Shown: positions 1 to 9,342 of the stretch, piece by piece
Position numbering within the stretch: the first letter of the stretch is position 1
How the letters are laid out: each line of letters opens with the position of its first letter
Assembly (NCBI RefSeq): GCF_026393345.1
Contig: NZ_JAPLAI010000035.1
Location: forward strand, 16,457-80,456
Direction of reading: 5' to 3'
Origin: Microbacterium sp.
Lineage (GTDB): Bacteria > Actinomycetota > Actinomycetes > Actinomycetales > Microbacteriaceae
Length of the DNA stretch: 64,000 nt
Translations under genes and position numbers: made by a program
Notes under the pieces: generated by a model
Seen by the model: the letters and a program-made list of their open reading frames with translations, nothing else
The model's database searches: none
Told to the model about the DNA's origin: nothing

Positions 1-1
1 C

Positions 2-766
2 TCCGACTCGGTGTCGCTCGAGACCGTCGCCCGCCGCGAGGGCGACGAGTGGGTGATCCGCGGCACCAAGAAGTGGATCGGCAACGGCGCCTCCGGTGGC
101 ATCACCTTCGTGTGGGCCCGGGTCGACGACCCGGATGCCCCGGAGCACGGCGCCGTGCGGTGCTTCCTGGTCGAGCAGTCCACCCCGGGGTACACCGGCA
201 CGGTCATCACCGGGAAGGCGTCGCTGCGCGGCATCTTCCAGGCGCACATCGTGTTCGACGACGTGCGTGTGCCCGCGGATGCGGTCCTCCCGGGGACCCG
301 CAGTTTCAAGGACGCGTCGACCGTGCTTTACTCCACCCGATCCGGCGTGGCGTGGTCAGCGCTCGGGCACGCGACCGCCTGCTACGAGGCGTCGCTGGCG
401 TATTCCCAGCAGCGCATACAGTTCGGCAAGCCGCTCGCGCGGTTCCAGATGGTGCAGGAGCGCCTGACCCAGATGCTCGAGGAGCTGACGGCGATGCAGC
501 TGTACTGCCGTTGGATGGCCGATCTGGAATCGGCGGGTGCGCTGAAGCCCACACAGGCATCACTCGCGAAGTATCACAACACCCGCGCCGCCCGCCGGAT
601 CGCGGCGGCCGCGCGGGATCTCCTCGGCGGCAACGGCATCCTGCTCGAGAACCGGGTCATGCAGCACATGGCCGACATCGAGGCGATCCACACCTACGAG
701 GGCACGGAGAGCGTGCAGGCCCTGCTCATCGGCCGGGACATCACCGGCATGAGCGCCTTCGCCTGA
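2..766 (+). CDS. Acyl-CoA dehydrogenase, C-terminal part (5' end outside window)
   Basis: FAD flavoenzyme that oxidises an acyl-CoA to the enoyl-CoA; the sequence most resembles glutaryl-CoA dehydrogenase-like members. The frame is open from base 2 without a start, so the GTG at 11 is an internal valine. Seen: the beta-domain segment KKWIGNG, the C-terminal helical domain with FQMVQERLTQML, the LLGGNGI loop and the HTYEGTESVQ segment, whose Glu sits where the catalytic base lies in glutaryl- and short-chain enzymes. About 250 of the usual 390-400 residues are present. The partner substrate is not deducible from this window. Family assignment is firm, substrate is inference. Confidence 0.9.
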   Translation, partial: SDSVSLETVARREGDEWVIRGTKKWIGNGASGGITFVWARVDDPDAPEHGAVRCFLVEQSTPGYTGTVITGKASLRGIFQAHIVFDDVRVPADAVLPGTRSFKDASTVLYSTRSGVAWSALGHATACYEASLAYSQQRIQFGKPLARFQMVQERLTQMLEELTAMQLYCRWMADLESAGALKPTQASLAKYHNTRAARRIAAAARDLLGGNGILLENRVMQHMADIEAIHTYEGTESVQALLIGRDITGMSAFA

Positions 767-845
767 GCCCGCGCAGGCGGTGCGCGATGCGGCTACCCCG
801 GGGCCACCGCATCCGCAACCCTGGCCCGGTGTGCCCGCGCGGCAG

Positions 846-851
846 TACGGT
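846..851 (+). promoter_or_regulatory. -10 hexamer TACGGT for the AI-2E family permease
   Basis: TANNNT hexamer exactly 6 bases before the ATG at 858. There is no Shine-Dalgarno sequence. This spacing puts transcription start at or next to the start codon, so a leaderless mRNA is inferred, and it decides the start. Confidence 0.55.
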
Positions 852-857
852 CGCAGC

Positions 858-2009
858 ATGGGATTGTTCCGCCGCGGGCCACAGCAGATCGAGCTGACCA
901 CCAAAGACGTCGAGCTCACGGCCAAACGGGCGCCGTGGAGCCTGTGGTCCGATACGTTCGGACAGCTCGCCATCCGCGCCGTGCAGCTGATCGTCGTCGT
1001 CGCGGTGGCCGGGGCGATCATCTTCGCGATCCAGTCGCTCACGCTCGTGACCATCCCGCTCGTGATCGCGCTGATCCTCGCCTCCGCGTTCGCCCCTGTC
1101 ATGCGCTGGATGCGGCGGCACGGGGTGCCGTCGGTTGTCGCGACGCTGCTCACTCTGCTCGCCGTCGTGGTGCTGCTGGGCGCTGCCTCGTGGCTCATCG
1201 TGTGGGCGGTCGAGAATCAGTGGGACGACCTTTACGCGCAGGCGGAGGACGGCGTCACGGAACTGCTCGCCTGGCTGCAATCGCTCGGTTTCTCCCCTGA
1301 CCAGAAGCAGATCGACGAGTGGATCGCGTCCGCGCAGGAGTTCGTGACCAGTTCGCAGTTCGGTTCCGGGGCGCTGGCCGGAGTCAGCGCGGTGGCGAAC
1401 TTCGTGACCGGGTTCGTGCTGCTCGTGACGATCCTCTTCTTCTTCCTCAAGGACGGTCCGCAGATGTGGGAGTTCCTGCTGCGCCCGTTCCGCGGCTCCC
1501 ACTACCGCCGTGGCCGGCGGATCGGCGACAAGACGGTCACGGTGCTCGGCTCCTACGTCCGCGGCACCGCGACCGTCGCATTCGTCGACGCGGTCGGTAT
1601 CCTCATCGGTCTGCTCATCCTGCAGGTGCCGCTCGCCATCCCGCTGGCCGTCCTGGTGTTCGTGCTCGCGTTCATCCCCATCGTCGGTGCGACCCTCGCC
1701 GGCATCCTGGCGGCCCTGGTCGCCCTCGTCGCCAACGGCTGGGTCAATGCCCTGTTCGTCGTCGGCGTCGTAGTGCTCGTGAATCAGCTGGAGGGCAACT
1801 TCCTGCAGCCCGTCCTCATGGGCCGGTCGATGAAGCTGCACCCGTTCGTCATCCTCGTCGCGTTGACGGTGGGGACGGTTCTCGGCGGCATCATCGGTGC
1901 GATCCTGGCGGTGCCGATCACGGCGGCCGCGTGGGGTGTGGTGCAGGTGTGGGACGGTACCGACACCCCCGCCCGCTGGGCACGCCAGAAGCGCCCCGAG
2001 CACGTCTAG
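858..2009 (+). CDS. AI-2E family transporter (PerM/TqsA-like membrane protein)
   Basis: Integral membrane permease of the AI-2E exporter superfamily, 383 aa from the chosen ATG. The frame is open further upstream (GTG at 780) but the extra residues are low-quality and the -10 box at 846 supports 858. Hydrophobic helices are visible at about residues 37-60, 65-82, 95-120, 190-210 and in a large C-terminal block. The family hallmark loop near the end (NQLEGNFLQPVLMG) and the following KLHPFVILVAL helix are clear. Members export signalling molecules, ions or other solutes; no substrate can be named here. The stop is 8 bases before the ligase start, so the two are probably co-transcribed. Confidence 0.88.
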   Translation: MGLFRRGPQQIELTTKDVELTAKRAPWSLWSDTFGQLAIRAVQLIVVVAVAGAIIFAIQSLTLVTIPLVIALILASAFAPVMRWMRRHGVPSVVATLLTLLAVVVLLGAASWLIVWAVENQWDDLYAQAEDGVTELLAWLQSLGFSPDQKQIDEWIASAQEFVTSSQFGSGALAGVSAVANFVTGFVLLVTILFFFLKDGPQMWEFLLRPFRGSHYRRGRRIGDKTVTVLGSYVRGTATVAFVDAVGILIGLLILQVPLAIPLAVLVFVLAFIPIVGATLAGILAALVALVANGWVNALFVVGVVVLVNQLEGNFLQPVLMGRSMKLHPFVILVALTVGTVLGGIIGAILAVPITAAAWGVVQVWDGTDTPARWARQKRPEHV

Positions 2010-2017
2010 GAGCGCAG

Positions 2018-3049
2018 ATGCGTTACGAGATCCCCGCGCCGATGCTGGCGAAGTCCGTACCCGCCGTACCGACCGAAGCCGGTTACCTGTACGAGCCGAA
2101 GTGGGACGGTTTCCGGGTGCTGGCCGCGTGGGACGGCGACAGCGTGGAGCTCGGCTCGCGCGGCGCGAAGCCGTTGACCCGCTACTTTCCGGAACTCGTC
2201 GCGGCGCTCCCGGAGGTCCTCCCCGGCCCGTGCCTCATCGACGGTGAGATCGTCGTGGCCCGCGGCGAGCCGGGGGCGGAGCGCCTGGATTGGGAGGCGC
2301 TGAGTTCCCGCATCCACCCCGCCGCATCTCGGGTCGCGCTCCTCGCGGCCGAGACGCCGGCGATGCTCATCGCCTTCGACCTGCTCGCCGAGGGCGACGA
2401 CCTGCTGCAGGACGTGCCGTTCGGCGAGCGCCGGGCCCGGCTGGAACGGCTTCTGGCAGGCGTGCCGCATCCGGTGCACCTGACCCGCACGACGGCGGAC
2501 GCAACTCTCGCCGAGCGGTGGCTCGCGGAGTTCGAGGGGGCGGGACTCGACGGCGTCGTCACGAAGCGGACGGATGCGGTCTACTCCCCCGGCGCGCGCA
2601 CGATGCTGAAGATCAAGCACGTGCGCACGGCCGATGTGGTGCTGCTCGGCTATCGGGTTCACAAGAGCGGGCAGGGGGTCGGCTCGCTGCTGCTGGGCCT
2701 CTACGACGCGCAGGGTGTGCTGCGGAATGTGGGCGGGGTGTCGGCGTTCAGCAACGCCCGGCGGCTGTCGCTCGTGGAGGAGCTCGACCCGTGGGTGGAA
2801 CGGGATGCGGCGGGGGTGGCGGTGACCGGTGAGACCGACCGGTCGCGCTTCTCGGGCTCGAAGGACGTGTCGTTCGTCCGGCTGCGGCCGGAGCGGGTGC
2901 TCGAGGTGCGGTACGACCAGCTCGAGGGCAGCCGGTTCCGCCACACCGTCCAGTTCGAGCGGTGGCGGCCCGACCGCGAGCCGCAGTCCTGCACCTTCGC
3001 GCAGCTGGAGCAGCCGGTCGCGTACGACCTGGGCGACGTGTTGGGCTGA
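2018..3049 (+). CDS. ligC: ATP-dependent DNA ligase, LigC type
   Basis: Seals nicks using ATP through a covalent lysyl-AMP. The 343-aa protein has the adenylation domain with the nucleophile motif KWDG (residues 28-31), the DGEIV motif III segment, a GLDGVVTKR motif IV segment and LKIKH motif V, followed by an OB-fold C-terminus, which is the two-domain layout of mycobacterial LigC. ATG 2018 follows an AGGAG ribosome site at 2008-2012; the longer open frame to 1319 is a shadow of the permease gene. It converges on a LigD-type polymerase gene, an NHEJ-like pairing common in actinobacteria. No Ku gene is present in the window. Role in repair of ribonucleotide-containing or gapped ends is inferred from the family. 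Confidence 0.9.
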   Translation: MRYEIPAPMLAKSVPAVPTEAGYLYEPKWDGFRVLAAWDGDSVELGSRGAKPLTRYFPELVAALPEVLPGPCLIDGEIVVARGEPGAERLDWEALSSRIHPAASRVALLAAETPAMLIAFDLLAEGDDLLQDVPFGERRARLERLLAGVPHPVHLTRTTADATLAERWLAEFEGAGLDGVVTKRTDAVYSPGARTMLKIKHVRTADVVLLGYRVHKSGQGVGSLLLGLYDAQGVLRNVGGVSAFSNARRLSLVEELDPWVERDAAGVAVTGETDRSRFSGSKDVSFVRLRPERVLEVRYDQLEGSRFRHTVQFERWRPDREPQSCTFAQLEQPVAYDLGDVLG

Positions 3050-3060
3050 GGCGGGCGGGG

Positions 3061-4080
3061 TCAGTCGTGCCGGCCCCGGCTTGGCTGCACCCGCGGCGGT
3101 TCGCCGGGCATCTTCGGGAATTCCGGTGGGAACGGCATCTCACCGAGGCCGTTCGAAAGGTCCCGTTCCCACCACTCCAGCAGGGTGCCGATGCGACCCG
3201 GTTCGGCGCCGAAGGTCTCCCACGGGTCGCCGACCGCATCCAGTCGTTCCGGGATCGACCGCACCGTGAAGGCGGTGGGGTCGACCTCGGGCAGTTCATC
3301 CCAGGTGATCGGTGTCGACACGGTCGCGGTCGGGAGGGCGCGCGGGCTGTAGGCGCCGGCCATGGTGCGGTCACGGTTCGTCTGGTTGAAGTCGACGAAG
3401 ATGCGCTCGCCCCGCTCCTCCTTCCACCACGCGGTGGTGACCTTGTCGGGCAGGCGCCGCTCGAGTTCACGGCCCGCGGCGATAGCCGCGTGGCGGACGT
3501 CGAGGAACTCGTGCGTCGGCTCGATCGGGCAGAACAGATGGATGCCGCGGTTGCCGCTCGTCTTGATCCACGAGGTGAGGCCGGCCTCGGCGAGCACGTC
3601 GCGCATCACCGGTGCGACCGCGGCGGCCTCGGCGAACGCGGTGCCGGGCTGCGGGTCGAGGTCGATGCGCAGTTCCACCGGGTTGTCGGTGTCGGCGGTG
3701 CGGGAGGCCCAGGGGTGGAACACGATCGTGTTCATCTGCACCGCCCAGACCGCGGAGCCCGGCTCGGTGAGGACGAGTTGCGGATGCCGCCGCCCACTGT
3801 TGTAGGTGACCGTCACCGCCTCGACGAAGTCCGGGGCGCCCTTCGGCGGGTTCTTGGAGAAGAAGCTCTCACCGCCGACGCCGTCGGGGAACCGCTCGAG
3901 TGACACCGGTCGGTCGCCGTTGGCGCGCAGGAACGGCTCGGACACGGCGATCATGTACTCGGCCAGCTCGCGCTTGGTGATCCCGAGTTCGGGCCACAGC
4001 ACCCGGCTCGGACTCGACAGGCCGATCTCGCGATCGCCGTGTGGGCCGGGGACGGTGAGGGTGATGCGCTCGGACGCCAT
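3061..4080 (-). CDS. LigD-type polymerase/primase domain protein (PolDom, Prim-PolC-like)
   Basis: Stand-alone archaeo-eukaryotic primase-fold polymerase of 339 aa, related to the polymerase module of LigD. The metal-binding Asp pair is visible as the DLDP motif (residues 140-143), with HPWASR at 122-127 and the later FVDFNQTNRDRT segment typical of the family. No ligase or phosphoesterase module is fused. It is convergent with ligC (11-base gap), so the two halves of an end-joining system are encoded side by side on opposite strands. Such proteins add ribonucleotides to gaps during repair. Start chosen from the ATG with a TAGGGT box 6 bases upstream. Confidence 0.9.
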   Translation of the reverse strand: MASERITLTVPGPHGDREIGLSSPSRVLWPELGITKRELAEYMIAVSEPFLRANGDRPVSLERFPDGVGGESFFSKNPPKGAPDFVEAVTVTYNSGRRHPQLVLTEPGSAVWAVQMNTIVFHPWASRTADTDNPVELRIDLDPQPGTAFAEAAAVAPVMRDVLAEAGLTSWIKTSGNRGIHLFCPIEPTHEFLDVRHAAIAAGRELERRLPDKVTTAWWKEERGERIFVDFNQTNRDRTMAGAYSPRALPTATVSTPITWDELPEVDPTAFTVRSIPERLDAVGDPWETFGAEPGRIGTLLEWWERDLSNGLGEMPFPPEFPKMPGEPPRVQPSRGRHD

Positions 4081-4086
4081 GGCCTC

Positions 4087-4092
4087 ACCCTA
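4087..4092 (-). promoter_or_regulatory. -10 hexamer TAGGGT for the PolDom gene
   Basis: Read on the minus strand it is followed by 6 bases and the ATG at 4080; inferred leaderless promoter. Confidence 0.55.
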
Positions 4093-4146
4093 GGGTCGGC
4101 GCCGCCGCATCCTCCACCCCTTGCGCTGAGGGCAGGCGCCGCGAGC

Positions 4147-5136
4147 TCAGGCGAGGGCGATGAGCGGGGCGAGGTCCTCGCGGGAGAGCCGCATCCACGG
4201 GCCACGCGGGTTGACGATCAGGCCGAGGAGTCCCTCGTCCCCCGCGAGCGCCTTGGCGAGCTGGTCGGGACCGATGCGGACCGACTGGTCACCGCGGCCG
4301 AGGACGTGCAGTTCGAGCGGGTGCGAGAAGACCTCGAGCATCCGGTCGCCCTCGGGGGTGCGGACCTCGGAGACCCCGATCTTTCCGTCCTCGTTACGGC
4401 GCGCGGCCACCCACACCGGCGAGGTGGTGAGTGCCTGCACGAGCGCGGTGATCGCCGCATCCGACCGCTCCCCCACGAGCGCGGACTTCACGGCCTGCGT
4501 CTCGTCGAGGTCGGTAAGCGCCTTCTCGAGCAGGGCGCGCGGGAGCACGGCCGCCGCCGGTCCCGACGCATGGTCGAGCGCCAGGCCGCCGAAATCGCCG
4601 TCGACGACGTGTCGCAGCACCTGCAGGACGGGCAGCGCGACGGCCGAGGTCGCCGCGTCGCCGTCGGCGCGGACCGCGGCCTGGATCGCTTCGCCGCCGG
4701 AAAAGGCGAGCACGTACTTCTTGTCGGCGATCGTCGCGACAGCCATCGGCAGCCCCTGGTTCGCGGCGAGGAGCTCCCGCGCATCACCGCGTACCCGCAC
4801 ATACACGCGGCCCTGCAGCAACTGCCGGGCGACGTTGAGGATCTCGGCCGGTTCCGGCTTCGGGGGCAGCACGCCCAGCGCATCGGCGAGCAGCGTGTTC
4901 TCGGGCAGCCCGGGAACCTGCCGACGCGGCGTCGGCGTGGCCGCGGGAGACGGCGACGGGGTCGGTGCCGGCTCCTCCGCCAGGGATGCGGGCTTGTCGG
5001 GCGAGCCGTAGGTGGTCACCGAGATGGCGACGTCGGGAACACTCTCCGCGGGGGCTTCCGGCCCCGGAGACTCCTCGACCGGCGCCTCGACGGCGGGCTC
5101 GGCGGACTTCTTCGGGCGACGCGAGAACAAAGCCAT
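4147..5136 (-). CDS. SseB family protein
   Basis: 329-aa cytosolic protein. Residues 1-75 are a charged, Pro/Ala/Glu-rich linker (alternating EAPVEES and PTPSPSPAATPTP). The rest is an SseB N-terminal type domain in duplicate: segments starting near NTLLADALGVL and around VLPRALLEKALTDLDETQAVKSAL. SseB was named for enhanced serine sensitivity in E. coli; its biochemical role is unknown. The actinobacterial form, with a long disordered N-terminus, is common but uncharacterised. ATG 5136 sits 6 bases after a TAGGCT box. It lies 51 bases downstream of pcrA on the same strand but appears to have its own promoter. Confidence 0.75.
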   Translation of the reverse strand: MALFSRRPKKSAEPAVEAPVEESPGPEAPAESVPDVAISVTTYGSPDKPASLAEEPAPTPSPSPAATPTPRRQVPGLPENTLLADALGVLPPKPEPAEILNVARQLLQGRVYVRVRGDARELLAANQGLPMAVATIADKKYVLAFSGGEAIQAAVRADGDAATSAVALPVLQVLRHVVDGDFGGLALDHASGPAAAVLPRALLEKALTDLDETQAVKSALVGERSDAAITALVQALTTSPVWVAARRNEDGKIGVSEVRTPEGDRMLEVFSHPLELHVLGRGDQSVRIGPDQLAKALAGDEGLLGLIVNPRGPWMRLSREDLAPLIALA

Positions 5137-5142
5137 CGGTCC

Positions 5143-5148
5143 AGCCTA
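5143..5148 (-). promoter_or_regulatory. -10 hexamer TAGGCT for the SseB-like gene
   Basis: Six bases before the ATG at 5136 on the minus strand, no Shine-Dalgarno; inferred leaderless start. Confidence 0.55.
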
Positions 5149-5187
5149 CGCGGGACCCCGCGCACCGAAAGTCGAGTCGGCGTCGCG

Positions 5188-7644
5188 CTACAGCTTCTCG
5201 ATCGGGGCGATCTTGATGAGGAGCTTCTTCGCTCCGGCGGAGTCGAAGCGCACGTGCGCGACCCGCTTGGCACCCTCGCCGGTCACCGCATCCACGCGGC
5301 CCTCGCCGAAGTCCTCGTGCCGGATGCGGTCGCCCACGGTGAGCTCCATCTCGCTGTTGTCGCGCACCTTGGCGGGGATCCGGTTCGGGAACCGGTCGAG
5401 CGAGGTGGACTTCGGCTTCAGTGCGGGGATCTCCTCGCGACGCCCGCCCCAGCCACCGCCGCTGCCACCACTACCGCTGCCGCCGCGCCGGGCGTTCAGA
5501 GCACGCGACTGCGTCCCGCCGCGCGAGTTCACATCGCCCGGCGACTGCCGCCAGTCGATGAGCTCGGCCGGGATCTCCTGCAGGAAGCGGCTCGGCATGG
5601 CGACCGTGACCTCGCCGAACTGAGCACGGGTCATCGCGAGCGACAGGTAGAGGCGCTTGCGCGCGCGGGTCACGCCGACGTAGAACAACCGCCGCTCCTC
5701 GGAGGGGCCGCCCGGTTCGTTCGCCGAGATGCGGTGCGGGATGAGGTCTTCCTCCACGCCGGTGAGGAACACGGCGTCGAACTCCAAGCCCTTTGCGGTG
5801 TGCATCGTCATGAGCGACACCGAGCCGGATGCGTCGTCGAGGTCGTCCGCATCCGCGACCAGGGTGACCTCGGTGAGGAAGTCGATGATCGTGCCCTCGG
5901 GGTTGTTCCGCGCGAACTCGCGGGTGACCGCGATGAGCTCGTCGAGGTTTTCGAGGCGTGCTTCGTCTTGCGGGTCGCGGCTCGCACGGAGGGCGTCCAT
6001 GTAGCCGGTCTTCTGCAGCAGCAGGCTGAGCCCCTCGGCGACGGCGGTGGGCGGCGCGAGTTCGCCGGAGGCGGGGAGCATCAGCGCGGTCGCCTCGACC
6101 AGCACCGCGTCGAGCTGCGCGATCGCGGCCTGGATCTTCGGGCCGACCCCGAGCGCAGCGGGGTTCGCGAGCGCATCACGGAAGGTGATGGCGTTGTCTT
6201 CGGCGTAGCGGGCGATCGCCGTCTCGGTCACGTCGCCGATGCCGCGGCGGGGCCGGTTCAGGATGCGGCGCACGGCCATCTCGTCGGCGGGGTTCGCGAC
6301 CGCGACGAGGTAGGCGAGGGCGTCCTTGATCTCGGCGCGCTCGTAGAACTTCGTGCCGCCCATGATCTTGTACGGCAGCGCGGAGCGGATGAAGATCTCT
6401 TCCAGCGCACGGGACTGCGAGTTGGTGCGGTAGAACACGGCGATGTCGGAGTAGGCCATGCCGGCCCGGTGCAGTGCGTCGATCTCGTCGGCGACGAACT
6501 GCGCCTCATCGTGCTGCGAATAGCCGGTGAAGCCGATGATGGGGTCGCCCGCGCCGACATCGGTCCACAGCTTCTTGTCCTTGCGGTCGAAGTTGTTGCT
6601 GATGACCGCATTCGCGGCGGAGAGGATGTTCTGCGTCGACCGGTAGTTCTGCTCGAGCAGCACCACCTTCGCGCCGGGGAAGTCGCGCTCGAACTCGCTG
6701 ATGTTGCGGATGTCGGCGCCGCGGAAGGCGTAGATCGACTGGTCCGAGTCGCCGACGACGGTGAGGGACGCGCCCTCGAGCTCGGGCGCGGCGTCGGCCT
6801 CGAAGATCATCATGCCGCCGGACGAGAACCCCTCGCCGCCGCTGCCGGTCACCGGCCGGGTGAGCTCGTGGATGAGGGCGTACTGGGCATGGTTGGTGTC
6901 CTGGTACTCGTCCACGAGAATGTGGCGGAAGCGGCGCCGATACACGTCGGCGATGTGCGGGAACGCGCGGAACAGGTAGACGGTCTGCGCGATGAGGTCG
7001 TCGAAGTCGAAGGCGTTCGATTTCTGCAGGTTCCGCTGGTAGTCGCCGAAGATCTGCACGAAGATGCGCTCGGCGGGGTCGCTCATATTCGCGGAGCGGG
7101 CGTAGGTCTCGGCGTCGCTGAGTTCGTTCTTGAGCTTGGAGATGCGACCCTGCACGGCCGCGGGGGTGAGGCCGTACGCATCCCCCTCGTGTTCCTTCAC
7201 GAGCCGCTTGATGAGCGCGCGCGAGTCGCCCGAGTCGTAGATCGTGAACGCCGAGGTGAAGCCGAACTGCTGCGCCTCGCGGCGGAGGATGCGCACGCAC
7301 GCGGAGTGGAACGTCGAGATCCACATACCGCGGGCACTGTCGCCGACCAGCTGCGTGACGCGTTCGCGCATCTCGCCGGCGGCTTTGTTCGTGAATGTGA
7401 TCGAGAGGATCTGGCTCGGCCACGCCTCGCGACTGCGCAGCAGCGACGCGATGCGGTGCGTCAGCACGCGGGTCTTGCCGGATCCGGCGCCAGCGACGAT
7501 GAGAAGCGCGGGGCCACGGTAGACCACCGCCTCACGCTGGGGCGGGTTCAGACCTGCGAGGAGGTCGTCGTCGGGACGCGCGTCTGCGGGGACGACAACG
7601 GGAACGGATGCCGCGGCGCGCGCGGCCGGGGAGGCCTCGGTCAT
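5188..7644 (-). CDS. pcrA: ATP-dependent DNA helicase PcrA/UvrD
   Basis: Superfamily 1A 3'-5' helicase of 818 aa acting in nucleotide excision repair, mismatch repair and removal of recombination or transcription blocks. Visible: Q motif GLNPPQREAV (31-40), Walker A AGAGSGKT (51-58), Walker B DEYQDTNHAQ, motif III GDSDQSIYAFRGA, motif IV LEQNYRSTQNIL, motif V LMTMHTAKGLEFDAVFLTG and motif VI FYVGVTRARKRLYL. The C-terminal 60 residues form the Tudor-like RNA-polymerase-binding domain with VGDRIRHEDFGEGRV, preceded by a Gly/Ser-rich linker. A TAGACT box lies 9 bases before the ATG. Very confident. Confidence 0.97.
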   Translation of the reverse strand: MTEASPAARAAASVPVVVPADARPDDDLLAGLNPPQREAVVYRGPALLIVAGAGSGKTRVLTHRIASLLRSREAWPSQILSITFTNKAAGEMRERVTQLVGDSARGMWISTFHSACVRILRREAQQFGFTSAFTIYDSGDSRALIKRLVKEHEGDAYGLTPAAVQGRISKLKNELSDAETYARSANMSDPAERIFVQIFGDYQRNLQKSNAFDFDDLIAQTVYLFRAFPHIADVYRRRFRHILVDEYQDTNHAQYALIHELTRPVTGSGGEGFSSGGMMIFEADAAPELEGASLTVVGDSDQSIYAFRGADIRNISEFERDFPGAKVVLLEQNYRSTQNILSAANAVISNNFDRKDKKLWTDVGAGDPIIGFTGYSQHDEAQFVADEIDALHRAGMAYSDIAVFYRTNSQSRALEEIFIRSALPYKIMGGTKFYERAEIKDALAYLVAVANPADEMAVRRILNRPRRGIGDVTETAIARYAEDNAITFRDALANPAALGVGPKIQAAIAQLDAVLVEATALMLPASGELAPPTAVAEGLSLLLQKTGYMDALRASRDPQDEARLENLDELIAVTREFARNNPEGTIIDFLTEVTLVADADDLDDASGSVSLMTMHTAKGLEFDAVFLTGVEEDLIPHRISANEPGGPSEERRLFYVGVTRARKRLYLSLAMTRAQFGEVTVAMPSRFLQEIPAELIDWRQSPGDVNSRGGTQSRALNARRGGSGSGGSGGGWGGRREEIPALKPKSTSLDRFPNRIPAKVRDNSEMELTVGDRIRHEDFGEGRVDAVTGEGAKRVAHVRFDSAGAKKLLIKIAPIEKL

Positions 7645-7699
7645 GTCTCATCAAGTCTAGGTCGGGCCGCCGACACGGGCGACGGCCCCTGCGGCGTCG

Positions 7700-9130
7700 T
7701 CAGAAGGGTGCCCGATCGTCCGCGCCATTTCGCGCCGGGACGAAGTGCACCGTCGGGACGGGTGGGGTGTCGATGTAGATGCGGCCGAGCGGTGAGGTCC
7801 ATTCGAGGATGCCGCCGCCGAGTTGCCTGACCCGCCAGGGAGTGAACTGTTTCATCGTGTGGTGGCGGTCGCAGAGGGATGCTTCGTTGTCGATGTGGGT
7901 GGGGCCGCCGAGGTGGTGGTCGACGGTGTGGTCGACGTCGCATCTGATCGCAGGCAGCCGACACCCCGGCCAGCGACAATGTCGGTCGCGGGCTTTGATG
8001 AACAGCCGTTGCGAGGCGCACGCGAGCCGCGCATCGCTGTGGAGCACGGTGCCGGTGATCGGGTCGGTGATCACCCGGATCCAGTGCCGTCCTGCGGCTG
8101 CGGTGCTGTCTGCGAGCCGACGGGCGGTGTCGGCGTCGATGGGGGAGCGCCCGACGAGGTCGACGGGAGCGTCGTCGGCTCCGAGGAGGGTGGTTGCGGC
8201 GACGACGACCTGGACCGTCGCGCGGATCGCGCCGAGGGTTCCCGGGCCGTCATCGGTGCGGGTGGGGTCGGCGGTGACGGCGGAGGTCAGCAGCATGTCG
8301 GCGAAGATGTCGAACTGCATCTGCGGGATCGTCCGCCCATCCGACGCCAGTAGCGCATCCTCGACGCTCGCTCCTTCGTCCGAACCCGCAGCCACACCTT
8401 CTGCGACGGAACTGGCCGCGGCGATGCCGAACGAGGCGCCCGCATTCGCGGCCTTCGTCCTCGCCTTCGCTTGCGCGCGGGCGTCTGCCAGAGCGCGGGC
8501 CTGCTGATGGGTGCGGTCGACGATCGCCTCGATGAGTAGGGTCGGTCCGATCACCGTCAGACCCGACATGCCGTCGGAGAGCGCGTAGGCGCGCAGGCTC
8601 CGCTGTTCGCGTGCCTCCGCGTGACGCTCCGTCAGGGTGCGCGGGTGCAGCCGCTCTGCGAGCAGGGCGAGCTCATCGCGCAGTCTGCTCGCGGACTCGT
8701 CTTCGGCTCGAGCGGCCGCGCGACGATCGAATTCTTCGCGCGCAGCGGGTGGCAGGGGCGTGCCGAGGTCGCTGATCAGATGGACATGCGCTCTCGTGAT
8801 CGTCCCCTGCTCGTACGCGGCGAGGGTGGCCGGGAACCCCGACACGATCTGCGCGGCGTCGCCGATCTGCCGCTGGACCGAGCGATCGGAGAGGCGCGAT
8901 GCCGCCGCAATCTCGGAGGCGATGGCGCGGAGTGCCATATCGCGCGCCTTCACTCGGCCGGGTTGTCCCACCGTCTCGGTCTCGGCCAGCTGGAACGCAT
9001 CCGCAAGCAGCCGCCGTCGCTTGGCGTCAGTGGCCGCCGCTACTACGTCGAGCGACTGCACCCCCTGCACGATCTCGGCGAGGCGGTTGATCCCCGCGTC
9101 GCTGAGATTCGTGAAAACCTGCTCCCGCAT
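7700..9130 (-). CDS. DUF222 domain HNH endonuclease (13E12-repeat type)
   Basis: 476-aa protein with an all-helical DUF222 domain (about residues 20-300, Ala/Arg-rich, including an RSVQRQIGDAAQI helix-turn-helix-like stretch) and a C-terminal HNH nuclease domain: CRWPGCRLPAIRCDVDH, H at the centre of DHHLGG and LCDRHHTMKQ give the Cys/His metal site and catalytic His. These genes are multicopy in actinobacteria and resemble mobile 13E12 elements of mycobacteria; function is unknown. ATG 9130 has an AAGGGG site just upstream; the long frame reading on to 10141 overlaps the next gene antisense of frame and is not coding. Nuclease fold is firm, role unknown. Confidence 0.88.
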   Translation of the reverse strand: MREQVFTNLSDAGINRLAEIVQGVQSLDVVAAATDAKRRRLLADAFQLAETETVGQPGRVKARDMALRAIASEIAAASRLSDRSVQRQIGDAAQIVSGFPATLAAYEQGTITRAHVHLISDLGTPLPPAAREEFDRRAAARAEDESASRLRDELALLAERLHPRTLTERHAEAREQRSLRAYALSDGMSGLTVIGPTLLIEAIVDRTHQQARALADARAQAKARTKAANAGASFGIAAASSVAEGVAAGSDEGASVEDALLASDGRTIPQMQFDIFADMLLTSAVTADPTRTDDGPGTLGAIRATVQVVVAATTLLGADDAPVDLVGRSPIDADTARRLADSTAAAGRHWIRVITDPITGTVLHSDARLACASQRLFIKARDRHCRWPGCRLPAIRCDVDHTVDHHLGGPTHIDNEASLCDRHHTMKQFTPWRVRQLGGGILEWTSPLGRIYIDTPPVPTVHFVPARNGADDRAPF

Positions 9131-9342
9131 CGCTGCCCCTTGTCGTCGTCGACAGCACGTGCGTGCTGCTCGATCGCCGGGGCACTCGGCGGATATTGGG
9201 TGATCAGAAGGTGTCTTCCGACCTGAGAACAGTCTCCCACCACCCTCCGACATTGCGATTCGTCGGCGGGCGCGACCCTGGCGGGGCGGCGCAAAGTCCG
9301 CGACGAGCGCTGAAAAAGGCGGTGCGATCGCTGAAGGTGGGC

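Noticed and set aside
4039..7830. Very long plus-strand open frame of 1263 codons
   Set aside because: It is antisense to the SseB-like and PcrA genes, whose proteins carry unmistakable motifs. Its translation is Arg/Glu/Asp/Leu-rich without family features, the usual shadow in GC-rich DNA.
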